From assembly GCA_034769895.1 (NCBI GenBank), contig CM068367.1, positions 1,314,681,046-1,314,745,045 on the forward strand: a stretch of 64,000 nt of DNA. The letters are read 5' to 3'. The position numbers and the translations under genes were made by a program. Source of the stretch: Magicicada septendecula. Lineage: Eukaryota; Arthropoda; Insecta; Hemiptera; Cicadidae. Below the pieces are notes generated by a model, which did no database searches, was not told where the DNA came from, and was given only the letters and a program-made list of their open reading frames with translations. Below are positions 50,735 through 61,158 of this stretch, piece by piece. Positions within the stretch are counted from its first letter, which is position 1. Every line of letters begins with the position of its first letter.

Positions 50735-51300
50735 AGCAGTAGTAGTAGTCGTCGTCATCATCCTTTACGGCATAGACTAGTAGCCTGTTCCAGTCTGCCA
50801 TCCGACCATCGCTTACGGGGTCTTCCCAAACTTCTCTTCCCCCTTGGACGATAGTCAAGGCCTCTTGACTTGAAAATCTAGTTGGATCCATTCGCTCTAC
50901 GTGTAACCGCTACTCCGTTTTATACCGGGAGATTTTCGTATTTAAGCTTTCAGCTATGCCTAGCTCCATTCTAATATTATCATTTCTGATAAGATCCCTC
51001 CTGATACAACCGTTTACATCCCTCAAGAAACTCATTTCCACTCCTTGCATTCTAGGTATATCTTTCGCCTTTCTAATCCAAGTCTCACTACCATACAGTA
51101 GTTGAGGCATGGCCGTTACATTATAATATTTCAATTGCGTCTCTTTCCTTGTGTTCTTCTTTTAGTGTTTAACTATACAGCCACAAAGCGACTGGAAGAG
51201 ACCAATTTTGCTTTCAACCTCCTTATCATCTTGGTATGTGATGCTACACCCTAGATATTTTAAATCTGGCACCTGTTCTATTGGCTAGTCCTGTATGACA
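50735..51300 (-). pseudogene. LINE ORF2 C-terminal relic
   Basis: A minus-strand open stretch (51134-50910) reads NVTAMPQLLYGSETWIRKAK, then MQGVEMSFLRDVNGCIRRDL, then IRNDNIRMELGI. This is the standard LINE segment with YGSETW. Further along (about 50770-50880) the 3' region is partly non-coding and reaches GGAACAGG plus GAT/GAC triplets (50725-50765), so the 3' end is present. The 5' part is missing. Confidence 0.8.
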
Positions 51301-51712
51301 ATCTTTGTTCTAATATGATTTGCCCCAGAAAAAAGCCGTAAGTTTTGTTTTGGATAAGGATAAGGAAATGGTTTGATTGTAATCTGCCAAAATGTCAGTA
51401 AGATAAAACAACGACCTGGTAATATAGTAGTAACTCTTTTTTTTAAATGTACAACCGGTATTATATTGCACAGCATTAGCGAGTACGTTCGAAATATGAA
51501 ATTACAAGAAAATCAGTTCACGGTCAATAAGTACCTTCTAAACACTGTTTCAATAACGCGTATTTTTATTATGTTATTACCGTTTACTATAATGGGACTG
51601 ATTTCAGCCACTTTGAAGATAGTAATGTTGATTAGTCTTAACCTCTTTTTCTTTTGTATGAAGCCGATCCGATTACGAAACCCTCCCAGGCCAAATTCTA
51701 GACACGCCACTG

Positions 51713-52859
51713 TTTACCTAATGCCAGTTTTTTGGCGAAACAGTCCAGGTTTTTGACGTCACATCACGGCAGCCGCAACTAGTTAGCAGTGCTTTCCAGG
51801 TAACGTCCTAATTCTTTCACGTAAATTGATGTACCTACTGCCAGTTATCGTGACAGTTACGGCAATAAGACCGTTGTTGCGACTAGGCGAGCACAGAAAT
51901 ATCTACCTTAGACTAGCATTAAGAATGCAGTCAGTCGTATTTTCAGTTATTTTTCAACATATTTGATTTTGTAGAATTTACATTATCATATAGCACCGTA
52001 GTTAATATTAATTGTGAATAAATAACGAAATAGATTAGTACAAAGAAGCATTGAGTTGAAAGCGAAAAATGTAAAATTTTATATAAATGACAAATCGGTA
52101 TAATTTTTAAAGATTCTGTAGCAAAACCATACGCACTGTGACAACGGGGCAGCAGGCATTCGCACGCACTGGGAACGCGCGGAGACAATGGACGGATAAA
52201 TTCTATCGTCCTTTTAACAATAAAACAATGAAGATTTTTCGCCAGACACAAAACAATTCCTGCACGATCTCAGCTGATTAAAGATCAATTACCGCGGGTT
52301 CACTGCAGCCTGCGCAAGGGGCAGAAGTCGCAGAAATCCTCAAGGTCAGATTGTTCAGACGTTATGCAGTATGAAACACTCACTCGTAATAAACTCATTT
52401 ATTCCAAAATCTGTACATAACTCGTTGGTTTCTTTGTGTCTTCCTTTATAATATTACGGAAACGCTTAATCACGGAATTGTTTGTGATTTGTGCTTAATC
52501 ATGCTGTATTAAAACAAATATGTGTTCATTCCTTGCCTCTAATCTGTGCAAGTACACACATTCATTACGTTTCTTCTGATTTCTATTAAATAGTTGACTA
52601 CCGACAAGATGTCTGATGAGACGGTTAGACAATGGAGACCATGTAGTGTGGATAGTAAAGCAAAATCAGGAGGTTTCTTGTACTCTGTTTTGTCCGTCTG
52701 GTCTCTCTCACGTAACCCTCTCTCTCTCTTTGTTTCTGTCTGTCCATCAGAAGCCTAATACAATCCCCCCTTCCCCAAACAACACATACTAAGTTTAATG
52801 TTTTGTATAATTGTTCGGAATATGTAACAATTTATTTAACAACAATAATTTACATTGGG
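51713..52859. other. Unassigned intergenic sequence
   Basis: Nothing recognisable was found. A short CT run lies at 52719-52731. Confidence 0.35.
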
Positions 52860-53250
52860 TGATCGCTCTTCCCACACTTCTTTATTGGTCTGAGAATTGG
52901 ACTTTAACGAAAGTCCAGGCCAGTCGCATCCAAGCGGCTGAAATGAGATTTCTCAGACACGTGGCAGGGTATACTCTCCATGATCGTAGAAGAAACACAG
53001 ATGTACGGCAGGAACTGAATATTATGAGTATACTCGACAGATCGCTCAGTATCGGCTGAATTTGTGGGAACACCTTTGCCGAATGGATGACTGCCGCATC
53101 CCCAAACAACTATGGAACTGTAAGACAAGGGAACGGAGAGGTGTGGAACGTCCGAAAAAGCGCTGGAGTGACCAACTCTAATCTTTCCCTATTTGAGAGC
53201 GGAACAAACCATGTTTGGTTTAATCCTTGAAGATGATGATGATAATGATG
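52860..53250 (+). pseudogene. LINE ORF2 C-terminal relic with (GAT)n tail
   Basis: The plus strand reads LPTLLYWSENWTLTKVQASR, then IQAAEMRFLRHVAGYTLHDR, then RRNTDVRQELNI. After a frameshift at about 53035 it reads LNLWEHLCRMDDCRIPKQLW, then GVERPKKRWSDQL and a stop. The 3' UTR holds GGTTTAATCCTTGAAG and ends in (GAT)n at 53229-53250. Its 3' end matches the nested tail at 31878-31990. The copy is 5'-truncated and nonfunctional. Confidence 0.85.
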
Positions 53251-54029
53251 AGTGTTAATTTACAATTAACACTTTTCCACAGTCCTAATTACTTTTAATT
53301 CTGAAATGACTTATTGCATAATTTGATATTACATTCATTTGCGTTTGGAAACACTAAACATTTTATTAAGGATTACAGTCGTAATACAAACTCTAAACAC
53401 GTTCCTTCTCTTAAATCTGTAACAGCCGGTTCAACGCCAGATACTTACAAAAAGCAGTCGTATACACTACACGCCATCTTATACCACGTCACCTATGGCA
53501 GTAGTGGAAACGCCGCGAGGCTCCTGACGTTCTATTGAGGTGACGGTTACTGAGGCTGAACCCCCCCCCCCTTAAAGAAAACTCTTCCCTGTGATATTAA
53601 GTAATCGTTTTCGTCTTCTCCTTCAGCAGCGTTTCCCTCTACGAATTAGCCGTTTTCGACTTCCATAACGTGTGATCTTCCTAGTCATCAGTGTGCAACT
53701 GTTTGTCCTCCGTTACTCCTCTCAGGTGTAATAATTTTAAAAACATAACATTTTCGAAGATTTGAAGAACGTCTGTATAAGTAAAACATTCACGGTGGTG
53801 TGGCAGTAAACGAACAGTGACAGAAGTGAACGTTGAAGATTCGAATGCATTACGCAACCTCGATCGACTTTATAGCGTTTGAAAACAGGTGATGGCACGT
53901 TAATCAGGTGCAGATGGGTAATGCAAAATGTCTTGGTGACGACAGATGAAAAATCGATTATTTTTCTTATAATAGACTGATCCCTCCTATAAATATTTCT
54001 TTAGCTGCCGTGATCCGTCTTGACATGAT
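53251..54029. other. Unassigned intergenic sequence
   Basis: Nothing recognisable was found. A C-run lies at 53561-53570. Confidence 0.35.
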
Positions 54030-54805
54030 GTTAATGTCATGTCATTTATAGAGCTTAAAAACAAAGCCAAGGAAGCTGGGCTAGCCATAAATACGGATAA
54101 AACAAAAATGCTTATCCAAACAAGAAGGGACCAGGTTCATAACAACATTGAGATAGAGGAGGACACAATTGAAGTGGTGGACAATTTCACGTATCTCGGA
54201 GTGAATCTAGCAAAGACTGGATCAGAGGAGCCGGAGATCCAAAGACGGACCACCATGGCTAACAAGGCATACTTCGCATTGCTGCCATCATTTAGGTCTG
54301 GGGATGTGCACAGGGAAACAAAAATGAAAATATATAGAACTGTCATCAGACCGATGCTATGCTACGGATGTGAGGCATGGACAATCACACAGAAAACAGT
54401 CGACATAGTAGACACCTTTGAAAGGAAAATCCTCAGACGCATTATAGGCCCAATACAAGAAAATGGCTCATGGAGACTGAGATACAACAACGAACTGTAT
54501 CAAATATATAAAGAGATACCAGTCTCAAAATTTATAAGAATACAAAGATTGCGTTGGGCCGGACATGTTATGAGAATGGAGGATGACAGGAACCCCAAGG
54601 GGGCTTTGCTGGGTACATGGGAGGGAACAAGACCTAGAGGTAGACCGAGGAAGAGGTGGGAAGATGGCGTTGCAGAGGAGGCGAGAGACATGGGGATAAG
54701 AAACTGGAGGAGAGTTGCAGTGGATAGAAAGGATTGGAGGCGGAGATTGGTGGAGGCCAGGGCCCAACTTAGGCTGTAGCGCCATAGGAGGAGGAGGAGG
54801 AGGAG
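54030..54805 (+). mobile_element. 5'-truncated LINE insertion with GGA tail
   Basis: The insertion comprises the last 246 codons of ORF2, a very short 3' UTR (GCGCCATA) and a GGA-repeat tail at 54785-54805. The 5' boundary lies near 54030. The tail type and heavy 5' truncation are typical of target-primed LINE insertion. Confidence 0.8.
54039..54779 (+). CDS. LINE ORF2 C-terminal portion, open frame
   Basis: An uninterrupted 246-codon frame to the natural stop. It begins just after the RT catalytic box: KAKEAGLAINTDKTKMLIQT is the helix following FADD. It continues with the FTYLGVNL thumb segment (about residues 50-57), KIYRTVIRPMLCYGCEAWTI (about 99-118), FERKILRRIIGPIQENGSW (about 128-146), IQRLRWAGHVMRMEDDRNPK (about 168-187), GRPRKRWEDGV and the tail EARAQLRL. 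The lack of stops suggests a relatively recent insertion. Without the endonuclease and RT catalytic domains it cannot move itself. The ATG is incidental, within ORF2. It is the same broad LINE type as 18602-19342 but retains the RPMLCYGCEAWT block deleted there. Confidence 0.85.
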   Translation: MSFIELKNKAKEAGLAINTDKTKMLIQTRRDQVHNNIEIEEDTIEVVDNFTYLGVNLAKTGSEEPEIQRRTTMANKAYFALLPSFRSGDVHRETKMKIYRTVIRPMLCYGCEAWTITQKTVDIVDTFERKILRRIIGPIQENGSWRLRYNNELYQIYKEIPVSKFIRIQRLRWAGHVMRMEDDRNPKGALLGTWEGTRPRGRPRKRWEDGVAEEARDMGIRNWRRVAVDRKDWRRRLVEARAQLRL

Positions 54806-54926
54806 ACTGATCCCTCCAAGTCAAGGCTTAATCTAATCATGTCTTGGATTCGGTGTAAGCGATAGCAGTAGAAGATGCTCTTTTTTATTTAGATTAATTT
54901 GCCCAATTCAGAAACAAGTATTAGTT

Positions 54927-55350
54927 ACAAGTATTAGAAAGTTTTACATGAACAGGTTACTGGCCTGTTGCACAACCCCCTACCAGGAGGACCAGAGACT
55001 CTACTGTCAGGGTTTACTTTATCTTAGCCGAAAGGCCCCTGTTTTCGGGCGTAGGATATTCGCTCTCACCCTTGTCTTTCTGAGGTAGGATTTGGTGGCT
55101 TCGTATCAGTTATTCTGATACTGAACGTATTTTTTAGTATTTCCAGTGCTCACCTATCGGAATCAGTGAGCACTCTAAGGTCGTAAGCCAACTAAAATTA
55201 AGGAATTATAATGAAAAAAAGGAAAACACCCTAGCCCTCGAGCACTCTAACAGCGTCGGGGTCAGAAAAGAACAAGAGCCGGTCAAGAGAGACTAGACAG
55301 AAAAGATAAAGGAAGGGATGTCGCGCAAGACAAGTTGAAACAAAGTGAGA
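54927..55350 (+). repeat. Unclassified dispersed repeat, copy 2
   Basis: Aligns with 50297-50720 in the same orientation, about 4.6 kb away. It continues without a break into a LINE-like 3' end at 55410-55510, which suggests the repeat may be the 3' UTR or an internal region of a LINE. Confidence 0.85.
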
Positions 55351-55409
55351 ATCCAGCTAGGGCACACATCCGGATAGCCAAACCCGTATCCACAAGATGT
55401 GGACCCCTG

Positions 55410-55510
55410 GTGTGATTGAGACGTGGGTTGTCCGAGGATGGGACGGGTGCCGGAACAGGTTTATGTAACCTAATCCTTGGGAGAGAAGAAGAAGAAGAAG
55501 AAGACTTTGC
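55410..55510 (+). mobile_element. LINE 3' end with GAA tail
   Basis: The translation GLSEDGTGAGTG resembles a decayed GRPRMRWVPE ending. It is followed by GTGCCGGAACAGGTTTATGT, AACCTAATCCTTGG and a GAA tract at 55484-55505. The same tail appears reversed at 50154-50235. Confidence 0.65.
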
Positions 55511-56052
55511 CCAGTTACGTTATGGGTTCGGCGTTATGAATAAGTACCTAATTGATCCGTTTTATACGTCTTTAGCTATTTACGTATATATGCATGAATG
55601 TGTGAAAACCCCGTTACACTTAAAACATGATGGAGAGAACCTGATTGTGACTGTATGAAAACAGAAGTCTGTGTTTGTACACTGAAGAAGCTAACTCGCT
55701 GGTCCGCAGGGCGTCACGCAGCCCGCTAGTTGCACGAATAATCACTTTATCTTAACTTACTCTTATTTACATTTACAGCCGCGTAAATACTTCAAACGGA
55801 CATGCGAAAACGATTTCACACCCCCGTTGTTATCAATTTGAAATACGATTTCTACAACTCAATTTAGAAATCCCGTTCCGTGCGTGTCCGTCCGCTCGCT
55901 TATTTATGTACTGTAGAAAGCTGTTGTTGGGATAATATTTTGTTTCCATTAAATGCTGGCGAGCGGTCTTTAGGCAAATGAAAGTGATTCTGCTCGAGCT
56001 CAGTCACACACGTAGCTGTCTATGTATGACTCGTTGCTAAATGCTGTTTATA
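55511..56052. other. Unassigned intergenic sequence
   Basis: Nothing recognisable was found. Confidence 0.35.
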
Positions 56053-56079
56053 CGGGTCCGCCAGTGAAGTGGGAAAATT
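56053..56079 (-). repeat. Mariner TIR, transposase 3' side
   Basis: The inverted partner of 57339-57366, with about four differences by eye over the alignable bases. Preceded by the TA target dinucleotide. Confidence 0.9.
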
Positions 56080-56161
56080 AAAAGTACCCACTTTTTTCAT
56101 GGAACATTTATTATCAGACATTTTTTTTACAGATTTGAGTTGAGTAAAGTATGCCATTATT

Positions 56162-57262
56162 TTACTTTTTAAAAATAACGCCGCTCACGTGAGAGCCATT
56201 TCTATGTAAACATTCTTCTAATCTTGACCGAAAATTTTCCATCACTCGACGAAGCAGGTCAGGTTGAATCCGTGCAATTTCTTGTCTGACATTCGTTTTT
56301 AATTCCGGTATGGTGTGCGGTCTATCAATGTACACCCTGCTCTTCAAAAATCCCCAAAGAAAAAAGTCGCATGCGGACAAATCTGGGGATCTTGCAGGCC
56401 ACGAGATGTCGCCATATCTGGATATGATTCCGTCCGGGAAGAGTTCTCTTAAAGCAGCCATGGACACACGATGAGTATGACTTGTGGCCCCATCCTGCTG
56501 GAAAAAATTAATTTCCGGAAACCTAGGGAGCTGTTGCGTCAAAAGTGTTCTGACCATGTGTGTGTAGCGGTCTGCATTGACAGTTGTGGTGTTTCCTCTA
56601 TCGTCTTGGAAAAAATATGGCCCAATAATGCCAGATGATGAAACTGCACACCACACCGTAACTTTCGGACTATGTAATGGCTTTTCATGCAACTCACCTG
56701 GGTCTTCGTCATTCCAATATCGACTATTTTGTTTGTTTACATATCCATTCAAATGAAAATGTGCTTCATCTGACATAAACATGCGGTGAATAAAGTTTTC
56801 ATCATCATTTACACGTCGCAATATTTCTTCGCTGAAAATCCTACGAGCCAGCATATCGCCATCTTTCAACACCTGGATTACTTGAATTTTGTAAGGATGA
56901 AAAGATAAGTCTTTATGCAAAATTCGTCGTAACGATGTGTCACTAATGTTTAGTGCGGATGCATGTTTCATTGCAGAACGTTGTGGACTACGCGTCAATG
57001 CTACTCGAACTCTTTCAATGGTTTCCTCTGTTCTTACAGACCTTGTTGCTCCTCTATGCTTTAAGTTTAATGTGGAACCAGTTTCTTCAAACTTTTTCAC
57101 CCATGACATAATTGCATGAGCGGACGGCACTCTTCCATGTCGTGGAATATTGAAATGATTACGAAACAATCGTTGTACAGAAGTCACACAGTCACCATTC
57201 TTATAAAACGATTTTAGGCAGAAAGCACGCTGTGCACCGGACCACTGCTCCATGTTTAACAA
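56162..57262 (-). CDS. Mariner-superfamily transposase, DD41D arrangement
   Basis: This 366-residue protein would cut and paste the element in the nucleus. The N-terminal third is the DUF4817-type helix-turn-helix region: residues 11-60 with QRAFCLKSFYKNGD and HAIMSWVKKFEETG, and a second motif at 97-120 (HASALNISDTSLRRILHKDL). The catalytic core shows MSDEAHFHLNG with D165, FFQQDGATSH with D257, and SPDLSACDFFLWG with D299 in the position of the last mariner aspartate. D257 and D299 are separated by 41 residues, longer than the 34 of classical mariners. The C-terminus ends GVIFKK. The frame has no stop or frameshift. ATG 57262 is used as start, with a second Met at residue 4. The broken copy at 31425-32700 belongs to the same general group. 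Family rank below mariner superfamily is my inference. Confidence 0.93.
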   Translation of the reverse strand: MLNMEQWSGAQRAFCLKSFYKNGDCVTSVQRLFRNHFNIPRHGRVPSAHAIMSWVKKFEETGSTLNLKHRGATRSVRTEETIERVRVALTRSPQRSAMKHASALNISDTSLRRILHKDLSFHPYKIQVIQVLKDGDMLARRIFSEEILRRVNDDENFIHRMFMSDEAHFHLNGYVNKQNSRYWNDEDPGELHEKPLHSPKVTVWCAVSSSGIIGPYFFQDDRGNTTTVNADRYTHMVRTLLTQQLPRFPEINFFQQDGATSHTHRVSMAALRELFPDGIISRYGDISWPARSPDLSACDFFLWGFLKSRVYIDRPHTIPELKTNVRQEIARIQPDLLRRVMENFRSRLEECLHRNGSHVSGVIFKK

Positions 57263-57338
57263 ATGGCATTAAATGTAAAACAACAATCGAAAACCTCCAC
57301 GCCCTATCGTGAGCAGAAAATGAACTATTCGACTTTCA

Positions 57339-57366
57339 AAATTTCCCGCTTCACTGGCGGACCCTG
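57339..57366 (-). repeat. Mariner TIR, transposase 5' side
   Basis: In reverse complement begins CAGGGTCCGCCAGTGAAGCG. It lies 76 bp upstream of the transposase start and is followed by the TA target dinucleotide. Confidence 0.9.
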
Positions 57367-57368
57367 TA

Positions 57369-57713
57369 CAAATACACAAGCAACTTGTGACGTGACCACA
57401 CCGACTGTTGTGCATACTGTATTACGTCTGCGGATTTTATGTTCATAACCATTAAACCAATCTGTGGAGTGCTCCTTCCACTATCTGGAGAATAGTGATT
57501 TACTGAATCGTTAGTCGTGAAACTCTGTCACTAATGTTGAAAGCCTAGTGAACTAAGCACTCGTGGTAATGGGAATTGCACGAGCTCTGAATTGGGTAAT
57601 GTTCGCGTACTCATAAGGAGACATATTAAAAACGTTATTTTAATTTGTTGCTAAAATATGGGTTCTTTTGTTTAGCGCCACCTCAGCATTGTTGTTCTCC
57701 AGAAATCTGTATT
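57369..57713. other. Short intergenic spacer
   Basis: About 345 bp between the mariner element and the solo LTR. Nothing is recognised. Confidence 0.4.
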
Positions 57714-58228
57714 GTTACTCCATCACAAAACGTTCTACATATTTCTCGGCTATCCAGCAGAGTCCAGCTGTAATGTTGTGTGCGTAGTGATCCTTAACAG
57801 GCGTTAACGAGACTGTTCCAGACTTCACCGGTCCGCGCGCACTGTGTTCAAGGCCGCAAGCAATTACGCTCTTGTGTAATGTTGACGCGTATTATGGATT
57901 ATTCTGGAGTCTCAGCGGTGTATAAATATAAGCATTCAGCGACGCTTAGTTTCAGTTTAAATGGCGATTTATTCAAGTGAGGTTCGAGTTATTGTCACAA
58001 TGCGTCTTAAGTGGTGTATTAGTTAAAAGTGATTATTGTGCGGAATTCTTTATAGTTGACATTATTATTTTTGTTGACAGATTAACTTGAATTGTTGTAC
58101 AAGAATAATCTTGTTGCATAACTTGTTGATTAAAAACTGTTAATTGTGGTGGTTTTTAGTGACTTCATTGGTGTCTTCTATTTTGTTTTTCACTGTACCA
58201 TACGACGATCGATGAGACCATCGTAACA
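57714..58228 (+). mobile_element. Solo LTR (family shared with 34826-35387)
   Basis: This begins TGTTAC and ends GTAACA. It aligns over its length with the reverse complement of 34826-35387, including CACCGGTCCGCGC, the TATAAATA box (57921-57928) and the terminal ACGATCGATGAGACCATCG region. No tRNA-primer site follows and no gag or pol adjoins, so it is a solo LTR left by recombination. The flanks GTAT (57710-57713) and GCAT (58229-58232) could be a 4-bp duplication with one change. Confidence 0.82.
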
Positions 58229-58469
58229 GCATTTTCGAGATTTCCGCGTGTTAAGCTTTCTGTGTTCGCAAACATAAGAAGTTTTCAAGAGGTGTCGATT
58301 TTCAGAGCAAGTTGCGCTCCTATTATAAATACTGGGATTTCAGTGCATTCTGTATAGAGTCGAATGAGCAGTAGTTCAGATTTACTTCAACCACATTTTA
58401 TGATGGTACTGTGGTGTGACTTGATCTGAGTATAGTGATCATTTTTGAAAAAATTGTAAATTTTGAGAC

Positions 58470-58725
58470 GCCAGCGCCCACAAAGTGGGTGACAATTTTG
58501 ATAAAACAACAGTTCATATGAGGTATCAAATCAATGGGAATATCAACTAAAATCTGAATGTATAGTGATAGGTTTTGAAATTTTCAAAACTTGATACGCC
58601 ATGGTTCAAAAGTTAGTCAAAATTTCGATAAAAATCACAAATTCCTGTGGGATATCAAACTAAAATGAATTTATCCAGAATCTGAACATAGTGCATAGTC
58701 TTGTGTCTTGTGAATTCCAAAATCG
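58470..58725. repeat. Two degenerate tandem units of about 128 bp
   Basis: 58475-58598 and 58602-58722 align. Both have a GA(C/T)ACGCCA start, ATTT(T/C)GATAAAA, GATATCAAACTAAAAT-like blocks, AATCTGAA and a TTCCAAAA or TTTCAAAA end. This looks like a short remnant of a satellite-type array. Confidence 0.7.
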
Positions 58726-59129
58726 GGATGTACGTGATCTTTCTCACAACTGAAAAATTACCTGATATCGAAATATATGAGGGGGAAAATAAGGGTTCAA
58801 ACTCACAAAGGAATGCCGCCTTCTTAAAAAACACTAAAAAAACACTAAAAAACATGATCTCAGAGATGACGCCGCCACCGCTGGACCCGCAGCATCCCGA
58901 TGGACCACAGCACCGCGAATTTCCGCGAATAAATTTTTTTATTTTTTTTATTTTATTTTTTTTATTTTTTTTATTAAATTGATTTGGTGGGATGATGTTC
59001 AATGGACCACCAGCATCCGTGAATATAATTTTTTTATTTTTTTAAGAAAGCTGATTTGCATATCAGTGGGTGGTGTTGGGTGGGAGGTTGTTTTTTTTTT
59101 CATATCAGTGGGTGGGGGGTGGTTCCAAC
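58726..59129. other. Low-complexity AT- and T-rich spacer
   Basis: T-rich runs (58936-58980, 59027-59042, 59090-59100) and two GTGGGTGG-type units occur after CATATCAGTGGGTGG. No gene is recognised, and the open frames here are low complexity. Confidence 0.4.
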
Positions 59130-59464
59130 TCGAAGCATTATAGTGTATACTAAAATATATGATCAGGTGTACCAACCTTTGCATGAGTTCAAATTTGTTG
59201 TGTGTTATAATGTATATTAAATCTATATGATCAGGTGTACCAACCTCTGTAGTATTATTATAGTGTATAGATATTTTATATGAGCAGGGTTGACAACATT
59301 TTCTGCGGTGGGGAGAGGGAAATTCAAATATGTGTTATATAGTGTATATATTGAAATATATGATCAGGGTTACCAATCTTAAATTATTGTGTGCGTGTAT
59401 AGAGCAGATCTGCCAACATTTTTTTCTCTTCTGTGGTGGGAAATTCAAACTATATATGATCATA

Positions 59465-59965
<501 letters not shown>

Positions 59966-60238
59966 CACGTTTCAACTATGCAAGGTTTCATACCCTTTCT
60001 CCTGTCTCCCTCTCGTACATTGAGTAGTCGGTGTGATGAATAAATAATTTTAGCCCTCTCTCGTTGTCAAAACGTCGTCTTCATTTTCAATGTATTAAAT
60101 AATTAATTAATAGTTTTATAATGCAGTCAGTGTGATTGATCCTTGTTAGAAATATATATATTTGGCGTCAATGAACTACTTACCTGTTATGTTGTTACAG
60201 ACAATACTTCTGTTTTAAGGTTGCAGTTTACACACATA

Positions 60239-61058
60239 GGTTCAGTAGTGTATAGCGAAATAAATTAAAATTATACACACACATGAAAACGGCGGCTGAA
60301 ATTCATACAAATCTTCTGATGTAACAGTTCACAAAAAATAAATTAATTGTACACATGTTCAGAGGTGTAGAGTGAAATAAAATAAAGTCATAATTTGTTT
60401 AAATGATTAAATATATTTTAACATTCACAATATAAAATTCACAATTAAATAAATACATTAGAAATTGATATTTTTCGAAAGTTTATATATAATTGTGTGT
60501 CGTACTTGTAGAAGAAGCAACCTGCAACATAACAATACAACAACAACATTAAAATCATGTTAAATATCACACACACAGATGCACACGCAACGCGCGCACA
60601 TACAGACGCATACGCAACGTAATCACACACACACACACACACACACACATACGCACACGCATACGTAACGTAACCAAACACGCAACGCGCCCACACACAG
60701 ACGCAAACGCAACGTACACACGTTTGGGTTACACCACACGTGCACGCACACACACACACAGACGTACACGCACACATACGCAACGCGTCCACACACAGAC
60801 GCAAACACAACGTAATCATATACATACATACAACGTGTACACGTTTGGTTTGAATCATGTAGGACCAATAAACAGATAACAGATTTAAATATGCTATAGT
60901 CATTGTAAGACGTTACAATCATTGAAGTGTTTAATAAGTAAATTGTATGTATGTATATATCACTGAATAATAATAATATAATCGTTTGCTGCAACAGGTA
61001 AAGCAGTTACAAATAATTACATATAGGTTCAGAGGCGTATAGTGAAATAAATTAAAAA
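60239..61058. repeat. Three copies of a ~33-bp module
   Basis: Copies at 60239-60271, 60357-60388 and 61026-61058 share GTTCAGxGGxGTATAGTGAA then ATAAATTAAA. Each is preceded by a (C)AGTTxACA-like stretch. They lie left of the small minus-strand gene and could mark units of repeated duplication or a shared 3' flank. Confidence 0.7.
60560..60850. repeat. CA-rich minisatellite
   Basis: Imperfect units built on CACACAGACGCAAACGCAACGT recur, clearly at 60691-60730 and 60791-60850, with pure CA runs between. The 152-codon Cys/Val-rich frame on the minus strand (60445-60903) derives from it and is not called a gene. Confidence 0.85.
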
Positions 61059-61135
61059 TCCATTCATCAAAACTTTGTAAATTAGAATCTGCACTACATT
61101 CAAACATACGCACACACACAATGATAAAAAAATTG

Positions 61136-61141
61136 TTTATT
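61136..61141 (-). promoter_or_regulatory. Polyadenylation signal AATAAA
   Basis: On the minus strand AATAAA lies about 18 nt after the stop codon of the 98-residue gene, within TTTTAATAAACAA. The corresponding position in the duplicate (about 61762) has lost the hexamer. Confidence 0.5.
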
Positions 61142-61158
61142 AAAAGTAGTTTGTTACC

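Larger units (their letters stand above)
50082..51712 (+). mobile_element. hAT-like element split by nested insertions (copy C)
   Basis: The left part at 50082-50153 (CAGGTGCGTATTTACGG, G-run, GGACGAACGGCACCGGAC) matches the 5' end of copy B. The right part at 51417-51712 (ending CTAGACACGCCACTG) matches its 3' half. Between them lie a reversed LINE tail, a dispersed repeat and a LINE 3' end. The flanks ATGTACCT and TTTACCTA are only loosely similar. That the two parts were one element is therefore an inference from order and orientation. Confidence 0.6.
56053..57366 (-). mobile_element. Apparently intact mariner-superfamily transposon
   Basis: The inverted ends are about 27 bp. The left starts CGGGTCCGCCAGTGAAGTGG and the right, in reverse complement, starts CAGGGTCCGCCAGTGAAGCG. 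TA dinucleotides flank both (56051-56052 and 57367-57368), as expected for Tc1/mariner target duplications. The left end lacks one A present at the right. The 1314-bp element contains a single uninterrupted transposase gene on the minus strand filling most of its length. Confidence 0.92.

Noticed and set aside
51373-51756. 127-codon plus-strand frame
   Set aside because: It lies across the 3' half of a non-coding hAT-like repeat that recurs elsewhere without an open frame.
60445-60903. 152-codon Cys/Val-rich minus-strand frame
   Set aside because: It is produced by a CA-rich minisatellite. Its non-repetitive ends show no domain.
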